From Pseudomonadota bacterium (GTDB lineage Bacteria; Pseudomonadota; Alphaproteobacteria; Rhizobiales; Beijerinckiaceae): a stretch of 48,773 nt of DNA. Made by a program: the position numbers and the translations under genes. Positions 35,413-47,196 of this stretch are shown here, piece by piece (position 1 is the stretch's first letter; every line of letters starts with the position of its first letter). The stretch is taken from assembly GCA_023426505.1 (NCBI GenBank), contig JAFAAP010000047.1, positions 1-48,773 of the forward strand, in the 5' to 3' direction. The notes beneath the pieces were generated by a model. It saw nothing but the letters and a program-made list of their open reading frames with translations. It was not told the DNA's origin and searched no databases.

Positions 35413-38139
35413 TCAGCGCTGCGTCTTGAGGCGGTAGAGCGCGTCGAGCGCCTCCCGCGGCGTCATCTGGTCGGGATCGAGCGCATCGAGCGCCTCCCGC
35501 AGACCATCGGCCTTCACCTCAACCGGCGGCGTAGCGCGCACGGGCGCCGCGAACAGCGGCAGATCGTCGACGAGCGCCCGCTTCGGGCTCTCCCGGTCGG
35601 ACCGTTCCAGCTCGCTCAGGATGGCCTTGGCCCGCTCCACGACCGCCGTCGGCAGTCCGGCGAGACGCGCCACCTGCAGGCCGTAGGAGCGGTCGGCCGC
35701 CCCCGGCACGACCTCGTGCAGGAACACCACCTCGCCGTTCCATTCCGTCACCTTCAGGGTCGCGTTCGAGATGCGCGGCAGCCTGTCCGCGAGCGCCGTC
35801 AGCTCGTGGAAGTGCGTGGCGAAGAGGGCGCGGCAGCCATTCGCCTCGTGCAGGTGCTCGATGGCCGCCCAGGCGATGGAGAGGCCGTCGAATGTAGCCG
35901 TGCCGCGGCCGATCTCGTCGAGGATGACCAGTGAGCGCGACGTAGCCTGATTGAGGATTGCGGCGGTCTCCACCATCTCGACCATGAAGGTCGAGCGGCC
36001 GCGGGCGAGATCGTCGGCCGCGCCGACGCGGGAGAACAGCCGGTCGACGACGCCGATATGGGCTTCCTTCGCGGGCACGAAGGAGCCCATCTGGGCCAGC
36101 ACCACGATCAGGGCGTTCTGGCGCAGATAAGTGGACTTGCCGCCCATGTTCGGGCCGGTGATCAGCAGGATGTGCCCGGCATCGCGGCCGGAGAGATCAG
36201 AATCGTTGGCGATGAACGGCGTGCCCTCGCGTTTGAGGGCTGCCTCCACGACCGGATGGCGGCCCGCCTTGATCCGGAACGCGAGGCTCGTGTCGATGAC
36301 GGGACGCGTCCAGTCGAGCCGCACCGCAAGATCCGCGAGGGCCGCCGTCACGTCGACCACGGCCAACGCCTCGGCCGCGGCGGCAATATCGGACGAGAGG
36401 CCGAGGAGCTCCTCGACCATGCTCTCGAAGAGGGCCAGCTCGATCTTGAACGCCCGGTCGGCCGCGGAGGCGATCTTGGCCTCGAGCTCGCCGAGCTCGA
36501 TCGTCGAGAAGCGCATGGCGCCCGCCATGGTCTGGCGGTGGACGAAGGTCTCCTTCCACGGCTCCTTGAGCAGGTCCTCGCCCACGTTCTGCGGCACCTC
36601 GACGAAGTAGCCGATCATGTGGTTGTGCTTGACCCGCAGGGTCCGGCATCCGGTATCGGAGGCATAGCGGGCCTGGAGCGCCGCGATGAATCTGCGGGAA
36701 TCGTGCTGCAGCTCGCGCAGCTCGTCGAGCGCCTGGTCGAAGCCCTCGCGGACGAAGCCCCCGTCGCGCTTGAGCAGCGGCAGATCCTCGGCCAGAGCGG
36801 CGGCCAGGCGGTCGGCCACGTCGGTCCGCAGGGATTGTAGCTGCTCGGCCGCCGCCCTCAGCTCCCGCGGCAGATCCGGCGTGATGGCGAGTTCGAGCCC
36901 GAGATCGCGGGCCGCGAAGAGGCCGTCGCGCACGCAGGCGAGATCGCGCGGCCCGCCGCGTCCGAGGCTCAGGCGCGAGAGGGCGCGGGCGAGGTCGGGC
37001 GAGCGCTTGAGGATGCGCCGAAGGCGGTCGCGCAGGTCGCCGTTGTCGACGAGGAGCGCCACCGAATCCTGGCGGTCGTGGATCAAGCCCGGCTGGGTGA
37101 GGGGACCGGCGAGACGTTCGGCCAGGAGCCGCGCCCCGCCGGGCGTCACCGTGCAGTCGATGGTTGCGAGCAGGCTGCCGGCCCGGTCGCCCGAAAGGGT
37201 CCGGGTGAGCTCCAGGTTGGCGCGCGTCGCGGAATCGATCGCGAGCGCCGCGCCCGCATCCCCCTTGGTCGGCGGGTGAAGGACTGGGCGGCTGCCGATC
37301 TGGGTCTTCTCGATATAGAACAGCGCGCTGCCGGCCGCCGTGATCTCGGCGCGGCTGAAGGACCCGAACGCGTCGAGGGTGGCGACGCCGAAATGATCCT
37401 TGAGCCGCCGTTCGGCCGATGCCGGGTCGAGCCCTTCGCGGGAGAGGGGCGTAATCGAGGCCCGCGTCTCGCGCCAGAAGGCCGCGAGTTCCGGATCGTC
37501 ATGGATCACGTCCGGGACCAGGATCTCCCGCGGGTCGAAGCGGGCGATTTCCGCCGACAGACCGGGCCCGTCCGTCTCGCTCAAGGCGAAATGCCCTGTG
37601 GAAATGTCGACGGCCGCAAGGCCGTAGCACCATTGCGTATCGGACACGCGGCGGCGGGCGATGGCCAGGAAGTAGTTCGCCCGGCCCGGATCGAGCAGGC
37701 GTTCCTCGGTGATCGTGCCGGGCGTGACGAGCCGCACCACGTCGCGGCGCACGACGGACTTGGACCCGCGCTTCTTCGCCTCCGCCGGATCCTCGGTCTG
37801 CTCGCAGACGGCGACCCGATGGCCCAGGCCGATGAGGCGCTGCAGGTAGTCGTCAGCCCGGTCCACGGGCACGCCGCACATGGGGATGTTCTGCCCCTGA
37901 TGCTTGCCGCGCTTGGTCAGCACGATGCCGAGCGCCTGGCTGGCGATCTCCGCATCCTCGAAGAACAGCTCGTAGAAATCCCCCATCCGGTAGAAGAGCA
38001 GGCTGTCCGGATTGGCCGACTTGATCTCGATGTACTGCGCCATCATGGGCGTGACCCGGCTGTCCGGCACGCCGTTCTGCACGGCAGGCTCGGATTTCAC
38101 GGAGGTCTCGGACGGGCGGTAGAGGGCTTGGGATGACAT
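35413..38139 (-). CDS. mutS: DNA mismatch repair protein MutS
   Basis: The 908-residue protein is MutS, which binds mismatches and starts methyl-independent mismatch repair with MutL. The N-terminal mismatch-recognition motif FYRMGDFYELFFEDA and the C-terminal ATPase (Walker A GPNMGGKST, Walker B VILDEIGRGT) are intact. ATG 38139 is taken because the protein similarity starts shortly after it; the frame runs on to 38286, overlapping upstream sequence with no similarity. It is divergent from the malic enzyme, as in other rhizobia. Confidence 0.97.
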   Translation of the reverse strand: MSSQALYRPSETSVKSEPAVQNGVPDSRVTPMMAQYIEIKSANPDSLLFYRMGDFYELFFEDAEIASQALGIVLTKRGKHQGQNIPMCGVPVDRADDYLQRLIGLGHRVAVCEQTEDPAEAKKRGSKSVVRRDVVRLVTPGTITEERLLDPGRANYFLAIARRRVSDTQWCYGLAAVDISTGHFALSETDGPGLSAEIARFDPREILVPDVIHDDPELAAFWRETRASITPLSREGLDPASAERRLKDHFGVATLDAFGSFSRAEITAAGSALFYIEKTQIGSRPVLHPPTKGDAGAALAIDSATRANLELTRTLSGDRAGSLLATIDCTVTPGGARLLAERLAGPLTQPGLIHDRQDSVALLVDNGDLRDRLRRILKRSPDLARALSRLSLGRGGPRDLACVRDGLFAARDLGLELAITPDLPRELRAAAEQLQSLRTDVADRLAAALAEDLPLLKRDGGFVREGFDQALDELRELQHDSRRFIAALQARYASDTGCRTLRVKHNHMIGYFVEVPQNVGEDLLKEPWKETFVHRQTMAGAMRFSTIELGELEAKIASAADRAFKIELALFESMVEELLGLSSDIAAAAEALAVVDVTAALADLAVRLDWTRPVIDTSLAFRIKAGRHPVVEAALKREGTPFIANDSDLSGRDAGHILLITGPNMGGKSTYLRQNALIVVLAQMGSFVPAKEAHIGVVDRLFSRVGAADDLARGRSTFMVEMVETAAILNQATSRSLVILDEIGRGTATFDGLSIAWAAIEHLHEANGCRALFATHFHELTALADRLPRISNATLKVTEWNGEVVFLHEVVPGAADRSYGLQVARLAGLPTAVVERAKAILSELERSDRESPKRALVDDLPLFAAPVRATPPVEVKADGLREALDALDPDQMTPREALDALYRLKTQR

Positions 38140-38289
38140 CTTCCCGTCATAGCAAAGGCGGCCCGGCCTTTCACCCGTGGCACACGGTCCGTCGAAAGGG
38201 TGTGGACAAGTCTTGAGGGAAGCTGGCTCGATGGCGTAAGGTCGCAGGTCCGACGGGAAACGCCCCATACCATAACCGGACGCCAACTA

Positions 38290-40578
<2,289 letters not shown>

Positions 40579-40629
40579 CCTAAGGGTAGATATTGACGGT
40601 GGCCATGCCGCCACAGACGGGCTAAATCT

Positions 40630-40650
40630 CCCCGGAAATAATCCGGGGGG
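40630..40650 (+). promoter_or_regulatory. hairpin covering the ribosome site of the HAD gene
   Basis: CCCCGGA (40630-40636) and TCCGGGG (40642-40648) form a perfect seven-base stem with a five-base loop, extendable by two pairs. The right arm contains the G-rich ribosome site located eight bases before ATG 40659, so the fold would hide it. It could also be the malic enzyme terminator. Confidence 0.4.
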
Positions 40651-40658
40651 AAGCCTTG

Positions 40659-41273
40659 ATGTCCGAGAAGCCTACGATCGTCGTGTTCGACGTCGGCAAT
40701 GTCCTGCTGCGCTGGGACCCGCGCAACCTCTACCGCAAGCTGTTCGACGACGCCGACCGGATGGAATGGTTCCTGTCCACGGTCTGCACCAGCGACTGGA
40801 ACGTCGAGCAGGATCGCGGCCGGGACTGGGACGAGGCGGTGGCCCTTCTGGTCAAGGACTATCCCGATCACGAGGTGCCGATCCGCGCCTTCCACGAGCG
40901 CTGGCACGAGACCGTCTCGGGCGTGTTCGAGGAGAACGTGGCCCTGCTCGGGCGCCTGCAGGAGGCCGGCGTCCCCACCTACTGCATCACGAACTTCTCC
41001 GGCGCCAAGTTCATCGAGGCCAAGGAGCGCTTTCCGTTCCTCGCCAGCTTCGACGGGGTCATCGTGTCGGGCGACGAGCGGCTGCTGAAGCCTGATCCGG
41101 AGATCTACCACCTCCTGCTGCGGCGCTACGATCTTCGCGCGCCGGACTGCATCTTCATCGACGACTCCAAGGCGAACGTGGAGACGGCCCGCGATGTCGG
41201 CATGCAGGCGATCCAGTATGCCGAGCCGATGGATCTCGCGGCGGAGCTGCGCCGCTACGGGTTCCCGGTCTGA
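40659..41273 (+). CDS. HAD-IA family hydrolase (YihX-like)
   Basis: The 204-residue phosphatase-like protein has the HAD motifs: I VVFDVGNVLL (Asp nucleophile), II CITNFS, III Lys in RLLKPDPEIY, and IV IFIDDSKANVE. The layout, with D-x-G-N-V-L-x-x-W-D-P, matches YihX-type alpha-D-glucose-1-phosphate phosphatases, but other sugar phosphates are possible. ATG 40659 is preferred to TTG 40656. It ends shortly before hrpB. Confidence 0.88.
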   Translation: MSEKPTIVVFDVGNVLLRWDPRNLYRKLFDDADRMEWFLSTVCTSDWNVEQDRGRDWDEAVALLVKDYPDHEVPIRAFHERWHETVSGVFEENVALLGRLQEAGVPTYCITNFSGAKFIEAKERFPFLASFDGVIVSGDERLLKPDPEIYHLLLRRYDLRAPDCIFIDDSKANVETARDVGMQAIQYAEPMDLAAELRRYGFPV

Positions 41274-41315
41274 ACACGGACTTGCCCTCCCGGCCGGCAT
41301 GAGCGATCAGGCCCC

Positions 41316-43784
41316 ATGCGCGCCTTCGACTCCGCCCTGCCCATCGATGTGGTTCTCGCCGATCTCGCGGCGAGCCTGGCCTCCCGGCCGAACGCCGTCC
41401 TGGTTGCCCCGCCGGGCGCTGGCAAGACGACCCGCGTGCCCCTCGCGCTGCTCGACGAGCCCTGGACGAGGGGCGGCAAGCTCATCCTGCTGGAGCCGCG
41501 CCGCCTTGCGGCGCGGGCCGCGGCCGACCGGATGGCGCGGACTCTGGGCGAAGCCGTCGGCGAGACGGTGGGCCTGCGCGTGCGGCTCGGCTCCAAGATC
41601 AGCCGGAAAACCCGGATCGAGGTGGTGACCGAGGGCGTCTTCGCCCGCATGATCCTCGACGATCCGGCGCTTGAGGGCGTCGCGGCCGTGCTGTTCGACG
41701 AGTTCCACGAGCGCTCCCTCGATGCGGATCTGGGGCTTGCGCTCGCGCTGGATGCCCAGAGCGGCCTGCGCGAGGATCTGCGCCTCCTCGTCATGTCCGC
41801 TACCCTCGACGGCGCCCGCGTTGCGAGGCTCCTCGGCGACGCGCCGGTGATCGAATCCGAGGGCCGCGCCTATCCGGTCGAGACGCACCATCTTGGGCGC
41901 GACCCGAACCGGCGCATCGAGGAACAGGTCGCCGACGCCACCACGCGAGCCCTGAGAGCGGAGCCGGGCTCGATCCTCGTCTTCCTGCCGGGGCAGGGGG
42001 AGATCCGCCGCGTCGAGACGCTTCTGCGCGAACGCGTCACCGATCCCTCGGTCGACATCGCGCCGCTCTACGGCGCCCTCGACCGGGGCGAACAGGATCT
42101 GGCGGTCGGCCCGGCCAAACCCGGTCGCCGCAAGGTGGTGCTCGCCACCTCCATCGCCGAGACCTCGCTCACCATCGAGGGCGTGCGCGTCGTCATCGAT
42201 TCAGGGCTCGCGCGCGTGCCCGTCTACGAACCGAGCATCGGACTGACGCGGCTCGAGACCGTGCGCGTGTCGCGGGCCGCCGCCGATCAGCGCCGGGGGC
42301 GCGCGGGACGCACCGAGCCGGGCGTCTGCTATCGCCTGTGGGAAGAGGCCGCGACCGGTGCGCTGGAGGCCTATGCGCGGCCGGAGATCCTGTCTGCGGA
42401 TCTCGCCCCGATGCTCCTCGACTGCGCCGCCTGGGGCGTCGCCGACCCGACGACGCTGGCGTTCCTCGATACGCCGCCCGGCCCGGCCCTGAAGGAGGCA
42501 AGGGTGCTGCTCCAGCAGCTGCATGCTCTCGACGGTGACGGGCGGATCACCGAAACCGGTCGTCGCCTGCGCGAACTCCCGCTGCCGCCGCGCCTCGCCC
42601 GCATGGTGCTCGTGGCCGGCGGGAGCGGCCAGGCCCGCGATGCGGCGGATCTCGCGGCGGTTCTCGTGGAGCGCGGGCTGGGCGGCGACACCACGGACCT
42701 CACGGAGCGCGTCGAGCGCTTCCGCCGCGATCGCTCGAAGCGGGCCGAGGACATGCGCCGCATGGCCGACGGCTGGGCGAAGGCCGGTGCGAAGTCCGGC
42801 TCCGGAGAGGAGATCCGCTCCCTCGGCGCCCTGCTGACGCTGGCCTATCCGGACCGGCTCGCCAAGGCGCGGGGCAAGACGGGCGAGTACCTGATGGCCA
42901 ATGGGCGCGGGGCCGCGCTCGAGCCTCATGACCGGCTCGCCAAGGAGCCCAACCTGGCCATCGCCGAGATTTCGGGCGCCGCCGCCGCCACCCGCATCCT
43001 GGCGGCTGCTCCCATCTCGGCCGAGGAGATCGACGCCGTCGCCGGAGAGGATATCGAGCAGCGTGACGAGATCGTTTTCGACCGGCAGGCCAGGGCTCTG
43101 CGAAACCGGGCCGTCCGGCGCTACGGCGCCCTGACCCTGAACGAGCGGCCTCTGCCGGTGCCCGCCACGGAGGAAGCCGCGCGCATCCTCGCCGCCGGCC
43201 TTGCGGCCTCGGGCCTGTCGGCGCTGCCCTTCTCGAAGGCGCTGGCGCAGTGGCGGGAACGGGTGATGTTCCTCAGGCACGCCGAAGGCGACGAGTGGCC
43301 GGATTTGTCGGACGAGGCTCTGGCCGCATCCGTCGAGGAGTGGCTGGCGCCGCATCTCGTCGGCAGGACCGGATTGTCCGACATCGGCCCGGACACCTTG
43401 AGCGAAGCGATGCGCAGCCTCGTACCGTGGAACCTGCAGCGGCGCCTCGACGCGGAGGCTCCGACCCATCTCGAGGTTCCGACCGGCTCGCAGATCCCGA
43501 TCGATTACGGAACGGAGGAAGGGCCGGTCCTGGCCGTGCGCGTGCAGGAGCTCTTCGGCCTCGACAAGCACCCGGTCATCGCCGGCGGGCGCGTGCCGCT
43601 GATCCTGCACCTGCTCTCGCCGGCCCAGCGCCCGATCCAGATCACCCGGGACCTGCCGGGCTTCTGGCGCGGATCCTGGACGGCGGTGCGATCCGACATG
43701 CGCGGGCAGTATCCGAAGCATCCCTGGCCCGAGGACCCGCTGACCGCGCCGCCGACGCGGCGCGCCAAGCCGCGCGGGACGTGA
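41316..43784 (+). CDS. hrpB: ATP-dependent RNA helicase HrpB
   Basis: The 822-residue protein is a DEAH-type HrpB: Walker A APPGAGKTTRVPLALL (about residues 31-46), DE-F-H box LFDEFHERSL, motif III MSATLDG, motif VI QRRGRAGRTEPGVCYRLW, and the HrpB-specific C-terminal domain (NLQRRLDAEAPTHLEVPTGS). It has a putative role in RNA remodelling, with no defined substrate. It follows the HAD gene by 42 bases and converges with mgsA. Confidence 0.93.
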   Translation: MRAFDSALPIDVVLADLAASLASRPNAVLVAPPGAGKTTRVPLALLDEPWTRGGKLILLEPRRLAARAAADRMARTLGEAVGETVGLRVRLGSKISRKTRIEVVTEGVFARMILDDPALEGVAAVLFDEFHERSLDADLGLALALDAQSGLREDLRLLVMSATLDGARVARLLGDAPVIESEGRAYPVETHHLGRDPNRRIEEQVADATTRALRAEPGSILVFLPGQGEIRRVETLLRERVTDPSVDIAPLYGALDRGEQDLAVGPAKPGRRKVVLATSIAETSLTIEGVRVVIDSGLARVPVYEPSIGLTRLETVRVSRAAADQRRGRAGRTEPGVCYRLWEEAATGALEAYARPEILSADLAPMLLDCAAWGVADPTTLAFLDTPPGPALKEARVLLQQLHALDGDGRITETGRRLRELPLPPRLARMVLVAGGSGQARDAADLAAVLVERGLGGDTTDLTERVERFRRDRSKRAEDMRRMADGWAKAGAKSGSGEEIRSLGALLTLAYPDRLAKARGKTGEYLMANGRGAALEPHDRLAKEPNLAIAEISGAAAATRILAAAPISAEEIDAVAGEDIEQRDEIVFDRQARALRNRAVRRYGALTLNERPLPVPATEEAARILAAGLAASGLSALPFSKALAQWRERVMFLRHAEGDEWPDLSDEALAASVEEWLAPHLVGRTGLSDIGPDTLSEAMRSLVPWNLQRRLDAEAPTHLEVPTGSQIPIDYGTEEGPVLAVRVQELFGLDKHPVIAGGRVPLILHLLSPAQRPIQITRDLPGFWRGSWTAVRSDMRGQYPKHPWPEDPLTAPPTRRAKPRGT

Positions 43785-43788
43785 GCGT

Positions 43789-44166
43789 CTAATCCTTGAA
43801 GGTGGCGATCAGGCGCTCCGCCGTCGCGGGGTTGAGCGCCATCGGGATGTCGTAGACGAGGGCGAGGCGCATGAGCGCCTTCACGTCCACGTCGTGCGGA
43901 TGGGGCGAGAGCGGGTCGACGAAGAAGAACAGCGCGTCGATCTTGCCCTCCGCGATCATCGCGCCGATCTGCTGGTCGCCGCCCAGGGGACCGCTCTTCA
44001 GGCGCGTGACGGAAAGCGACGGGCATTTCTCCATGACGCGGCCGCCGGTGGTGCCGGTGGCGAAGAGCGTGAAGGGGCGCAGCGCGTCCTCGTGCATGGC
44101 CACGAAGCGGGCCATGTCGTCCTTCTTGGCGTCGTGCGCCACGAGCGCCAATGTCAGCTTGGTCAT
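43789..44166 (-). CDS. mgsA: methylglyoxal synthase MgsA
   Basis: The 125-residue enzyme turns dihydroxyacetone phosphate into methylglyoxal, a bypass used when phosphate is short or sugar phosphates build up. Landmarks are LVAHDAKKDDM (N-terminus), TGTTGG (phosphate binding) and SGPLGGDQQIGAMI with the catalytic Asp, then FFFVDPLSPHPHD. ATG 44166 is chosen; the frame reaches 44223 into the next gene. It follows the DUF1194 gene by 11 bases, so they may be co-transcribed. Confidence 0.94.
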   Translation of the reverse strand: MTKLTLALVAHDAKKDDMARFVAMHEDALRPFTLFATGTTGGRVMEKCPSLSVTRLKSGPLGGDQQIGAMIAEGKIDALFFFVDPLSPHPHDVDVKALMRLALVYDIPMALNPATAERLIATFKD

Positions 44167-44177
44167 GGTCGGTCTTG

Positions 44178-44981
44178 TCAGTTGTTCCAGCGGTCCCGCC
44201 ACTGCATCTCGCCCGAGAGGCAATTGCTGCGCGGCGTGTCCTGAATCCGCTTGATGAGGGTTTCGGAAGGGGTGAGCCCCGCGACTTCGAGCAGGATCTT
44301 GGTCTTGATCGCCTCGATGAACTGGTCGCGCTCACGGACCGGGACCGTGAATGCGCCCTGGCCGCCGATGACGCAATCCTTGTAGTAGACGTCGAGTTCC
44401 GGGATGTCGAGATAGCCCGGCTTGCGCAGCATGATGGGAAGCCCGTTGATGGTGATGCCCTTGGCGACCGCCTCGTCGCGGGCCTGCACCACCATGCGGC
44501 CCTGGTTGTTGGGGCCGTCGCCGGACACGTCGATCACGCGCCGCGTCGCCTCGATGCCGCTCTCGTCCTGAAGCTTTACGCTGTAGTCGATCGCGCTGGA
44601 GATCGAGGTCCGCTGCGCCCGGCGCAGGGGCGTGGAGGCGATCTTGTCCGCGAAGGCCATCAGGCTTTCGGAATTGTCGAGCACGGTCCAGGGAATGATC
44701 ACCTTCTGGTCGGCCGAGCCGGCCCATTCCATGTAGGTGACGGCGATCCGCCCGAGCATCCCGCCCCGGATGGCGTCATGGACGAGCTGGGACCGGAAGG
44801 CCTGGGCGAAGCCCTCCCGCTGCAGGGCCTGCTCCTCGGTATCCATCGAGAAGGAGATGTCGACCGCCACCACGAGGGCGAGGTCCACTTCCGTCTCGGC
44901 TTGGGCTTGGGTAGGCGACGCAAGGAAGGACAGCAGCAGGAGAAGCCCTGCGGCGAAGGCGGTGCAGCCGGAACGAACCAT
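44178..44981 (-). CDS. DUF1194 secreted VWA-like protein
   Basis: This 267-residue protein has a signal peptide (about residues 1-28, AQA cleavage) and a von Willebrand A-like domain with a MIDAS motif D41-x-S43-x-S45 (VAVDISFSM), plus RRVIDVSGDGPNNQG, the second metal-loop signature of DUF1194. It should bind a divalent metal and a protein partner in the periplasm; the role is unknown. It sits between mgsA and cmk on the same strand. Confidence 0.85.
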   Translation of the reverse strand: MVRSGCTAFAAGLLLLLSFLASPTQAQAETEVDLALVVAVDISFSMDTEEQALQREGFAQAFRSQLVHDAIRGGMLGRIAVTYMEWAGSADQKVIIPWTVLDNSESLMAFADKIASTPLRRAQRTSISSAIDYSVKLQDESGIEATRRVIDVSGDGPNNQGRMVVQARDEAVAKGITINGLPIMLRKPGYLDIPELDVYYKDCVIGGQGAFTVPVRERDQFIEAIKTKILLEVAGLTPSETLIKRIQDTPRSNCLSGEMQWRDRWNN

Positions 44982-45047
44982 CGTAGTCTCCTTTGCGGAG
45001 CCGGGTCGGTTCTGAGGAGTTTGCCAGCTTATCCGGCCGGCGCAAGC

Positions 45048-45671
45048 TCAAGTCTGCTTGTGCTTCACGAGTTCCAGCGCCGCCTGGAAGGCCTCGTCGG
45101 CGTCGAGATGGGTGGTGTCGAGCGTCAGGGCGTCGTCCGCGGCCTTGAGGGGCGCATTGCTGCGGGTCATGTCCCGTTCGTCACGGCGGCGGATGTCGTT
45201 GAGAATAATCTCGTAATCCGTCGTCTCGCCCCGCGACAGCAGCTCCCTGTGGCGCCGGCGCGCGCGCTCCTCGGCGCTCGCCGTGATGAAAAGCTTCACA
45301 TCCGCGTGAGGGCACACCACGGTTCCGATGTCGCGCCCGTCGAGCACCGCGCCGGGCGCCTGTCCGGCGAACTGGCGCTGGAAGGCCAGAAGCGCGTCCC
45401 GGACCGGCTGGTAGGCCGATATCACCGAAGCGGCCTCGCCCATCTGCGCGCCGCGCAGGCGTTCGTCGTCGAGATGCGTGACGTCGAGCTCCTGTGCGAC
45501 GCGGGCGGCGGCATCGCGGTCCGTCAGGGCGACGTCCCGGTCCAGGAGCACGCGGGCCACAGCCCGGTAGAGAAGGCCGGTGTCGAGATGGGCAAACCCG
45601 AAATGGTCGGCCAGGCGCTTGCCGAGAGTGCCCTTGCCCGATGCGGCGGGACCGTCGATGGCGATGATCAT
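45048..45671 (-). CDS. cmk: cytidylate kinase Cmk
   Basis: The 207-residue kinase phosphorylates CMP and dCMP. The P-loop IDGPAASGKGTLGKRLA is at about residues 4-20; HLDTGLLYRAVA, LDGRDIGTVVCP and the arginine-rich lid are present. It starts nine bases after the aroA stop, the usual aroA-cmk pair. In many alphaproteobacteria rpsA follows; here the next gene on the strand is DUF1194. Confidence 0.95.
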   Translation of the reverse strand: MIIAIDGPAASGKGTLGKRLADHFGFAHLDTGLLYRAVARVLLDRDVALTDRDAAARVAQELDVTHLDDERLRGAQMGEAASVISAYQPVRDALLAFQRQFAGQAPGAVLDGRDIGTVVCPHADVKLFITASAEERARRRHRELLSRGETTDYEIILNDIRRRDERDMTRSNAPLKAADDALTLDTTHLDADEAFQAALELVKHKQT

Positions 45672-45680
45672 GCGGAAGAC

Positions 45681-47030
45681 TCAGTCCTGGATAGTGGCGC
45701 CAAGCCCCCGCATGAGCGGGATGAAGGTCGGGAAGCTCGTGGCGATCATGGCGCCGTCATCGACCGTCACCGGCTCCTGCGTGGCAAGGCCCATCACCAG
45801 GAACGACATGGCGATGCGATGGTCGAGATGGGTCGCGATCGGCCTGCCGCCGCCCCGCACCTTGCCGCCAGAGCCGTGGACGATCAGGTCGTCGCCTTCG
45901 ATCTCGTGTGCGACGCCGGCCTCGGCCAGCCCGGCCGCGACCGCCGCGAGGCGATCCGATTCCTTCACGCGGAGCTCGTGCAGGCCCTGCATCCGGGTCG
46001 TGCCCTCGGCGAAAGAGGCCGCGACCGCGAGGATCGGGTACTCGTCGATCATGGCGGGCGCGCGCGCGGCCGGCACCGTCACGCCGGTGAGGCGGCTCTC
46101 CCGGACGCGCAGGTCCGCAACGGTCTCGCCGCCCTCGTCGCGCTCGTTGAGCCGTTCGATCGAGGCGCCCATCTCGAGGAGCGTCGTGATCAGGCCCGTG
46201 CGCAGCGGGTTCATCATCACGCCCTCGATCACGATGTCGGAGCCCGGGGTGATCAGGGCCGCCACCAGCGGGAAGGCCGCGGAGGAGGGGTCGCTCGGGA
46301 CCACGATGGTCGAGCCGCGCAGCTCCGGCTGGCCCTGCAGCGTGATGGCGCGCCCGTCCTCGCCATAAGGCGCGACTTCGACGGTCGCGCCGAAGTGGCG
46401 CAGCATCCGCTCCGTATGGTCGCGGGTCGCCTCGCGCTCGAGCACGGTGGTCCGGCCGGGAGAGTTGAGGCCCGCCAGCAGGACCGCGGACTTGATCTGC
46501 GCGGAGGCCGCCGGGGTCTCGTAGGTGATCGGGGTCGTCTCCTTCGGGCCGCGCAGGGTGAGGGGCACCCGCCCGCCCTCGGCCTCGCTCACCACGCTCA
46601 CGCCCATCCGGACGAGCGGGTCGAGGATGCGCCGCATGGGACGCTTGCGGAGCGAGGCGTCGCCGTCGAAGGTCGTCGTGATCGGGTGGCTGCCCGCCAC
46701 GCCCATCATCAGGCGCGAGCCGGTGCCCGCATTGCCGAAGTCGAGAACGCCCGAAGGCTCGGTCAGGCCGCCGATGCCGACGCCCTGGATCCGCCAGCGG
46801 CCCGGAGCCTCCCGCGTGATTCCGGCCCCGAGGGCGCGGCAGGCCTCGGCCGTGCGCAGCACGTCGTCGCCTTCGAGCAGTCCCTCGACACGCGTCTCGC
46901 CGATGGCCAGGAGGCCGAAGATCATCGAGCGGTGGGAGATGGACTTGTCGCCCGGGACGCGCAGGCGCCCCTTCAAGGCTGTGCCAGATCTGCTCGTGAC
47001 CGGTGAGGCCGGGCCATGTGCGTGCGACAT
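45681..47030 (-). CDS. aroA: 3-phosphoshikimate 1-carboxyvinyltransferase AroA
   Basis: The 449-residue EPSP synthase makes 5-enolpyruvylshikimate 3-phosphate in aromatic amino acid synthesis. VPGDKSISHRSMIFGLLA (substrate loop), LDFGNAGTGSRLMMG, and RVKESDRLAAVA are present. The sequence LDFGNAGTGSR with GVAG and the alphaproteobacterial length point to the class II type, which tends to tolerate glyphosate; that is inference. ATG 47030 is preferred over an upstream start at 47069. Confidence 0.95.
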   Translation of the reverse strand: MSHAHGPASPVTSRSGTALKGRLRVPGDKSISHRSMIFGLLAIGETRVEGLLEGDDVLRTAEACRALGAGITREAPGRWRIQGVGIGGLTEPSGVLDFGNAGTGSRLMMGVAGSHPITTTFDGDASLRKRPMRRILDPLVRMGVSVVSEAEGGRVPLTLRGPKETTPITYETPAASAQIKSAVLLAGLNSPGRTTVLEREATRDHTERMLRHFGATVEVAPYGEDGRAITLQGQPELRGSTIVVPSDPSSAAFPLVAALITPGSDIVIEGVMMNPLRTGLITTLLEMGASIERLNERDEGGETVADLRVRESRLTGVTVPAARAPAMIDEYPILAVAASFAEGTTRMQGLHELRVKESDRLAAVAAGLAEAGVAHEIEGDDLIVHGSGGKVRGGGRPIATHLDHRIAMSFLVMGLATQEPVTVDDGAMIATSFPTFIPLMRGLGATIQD

Positions 47031-47131
47031 TCTCGCTTTCCCACTCTTCTTTGGGGCGGCTCCTAACACGGGTGTGCGGTGCCGTCATCCCGAAGCTGCC
47101 CCTGCTTGGGCCGTTCCCGGCAATTTCCTAT

Positions 47132-47160
47132 TTGACAAGGGATGTCCCCGCGACTAACGG
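47132..47160 (+). promoter_or_regulatory. candidate promoter of the FYDLN gene
   Basis: TTGACA (47132-47137) lies 60 bases before GTG 47197. With a 17-base spacer the -10 would be TAACGG, a weak match, so only the -35 box is convincing. Confidence 0.3.
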
Positions 47161-47196
47161 AGCCTTCCCAACCATCACTTCGTAAGGCAATCACCC

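Noticed and set aside
44151..47006. A 951-codon plus-strand frame over DUF1194, cmk and aroA
   Set aside because: It crosses three well-supported minus-strand genes and their gaps, and has only a low-complexity product.
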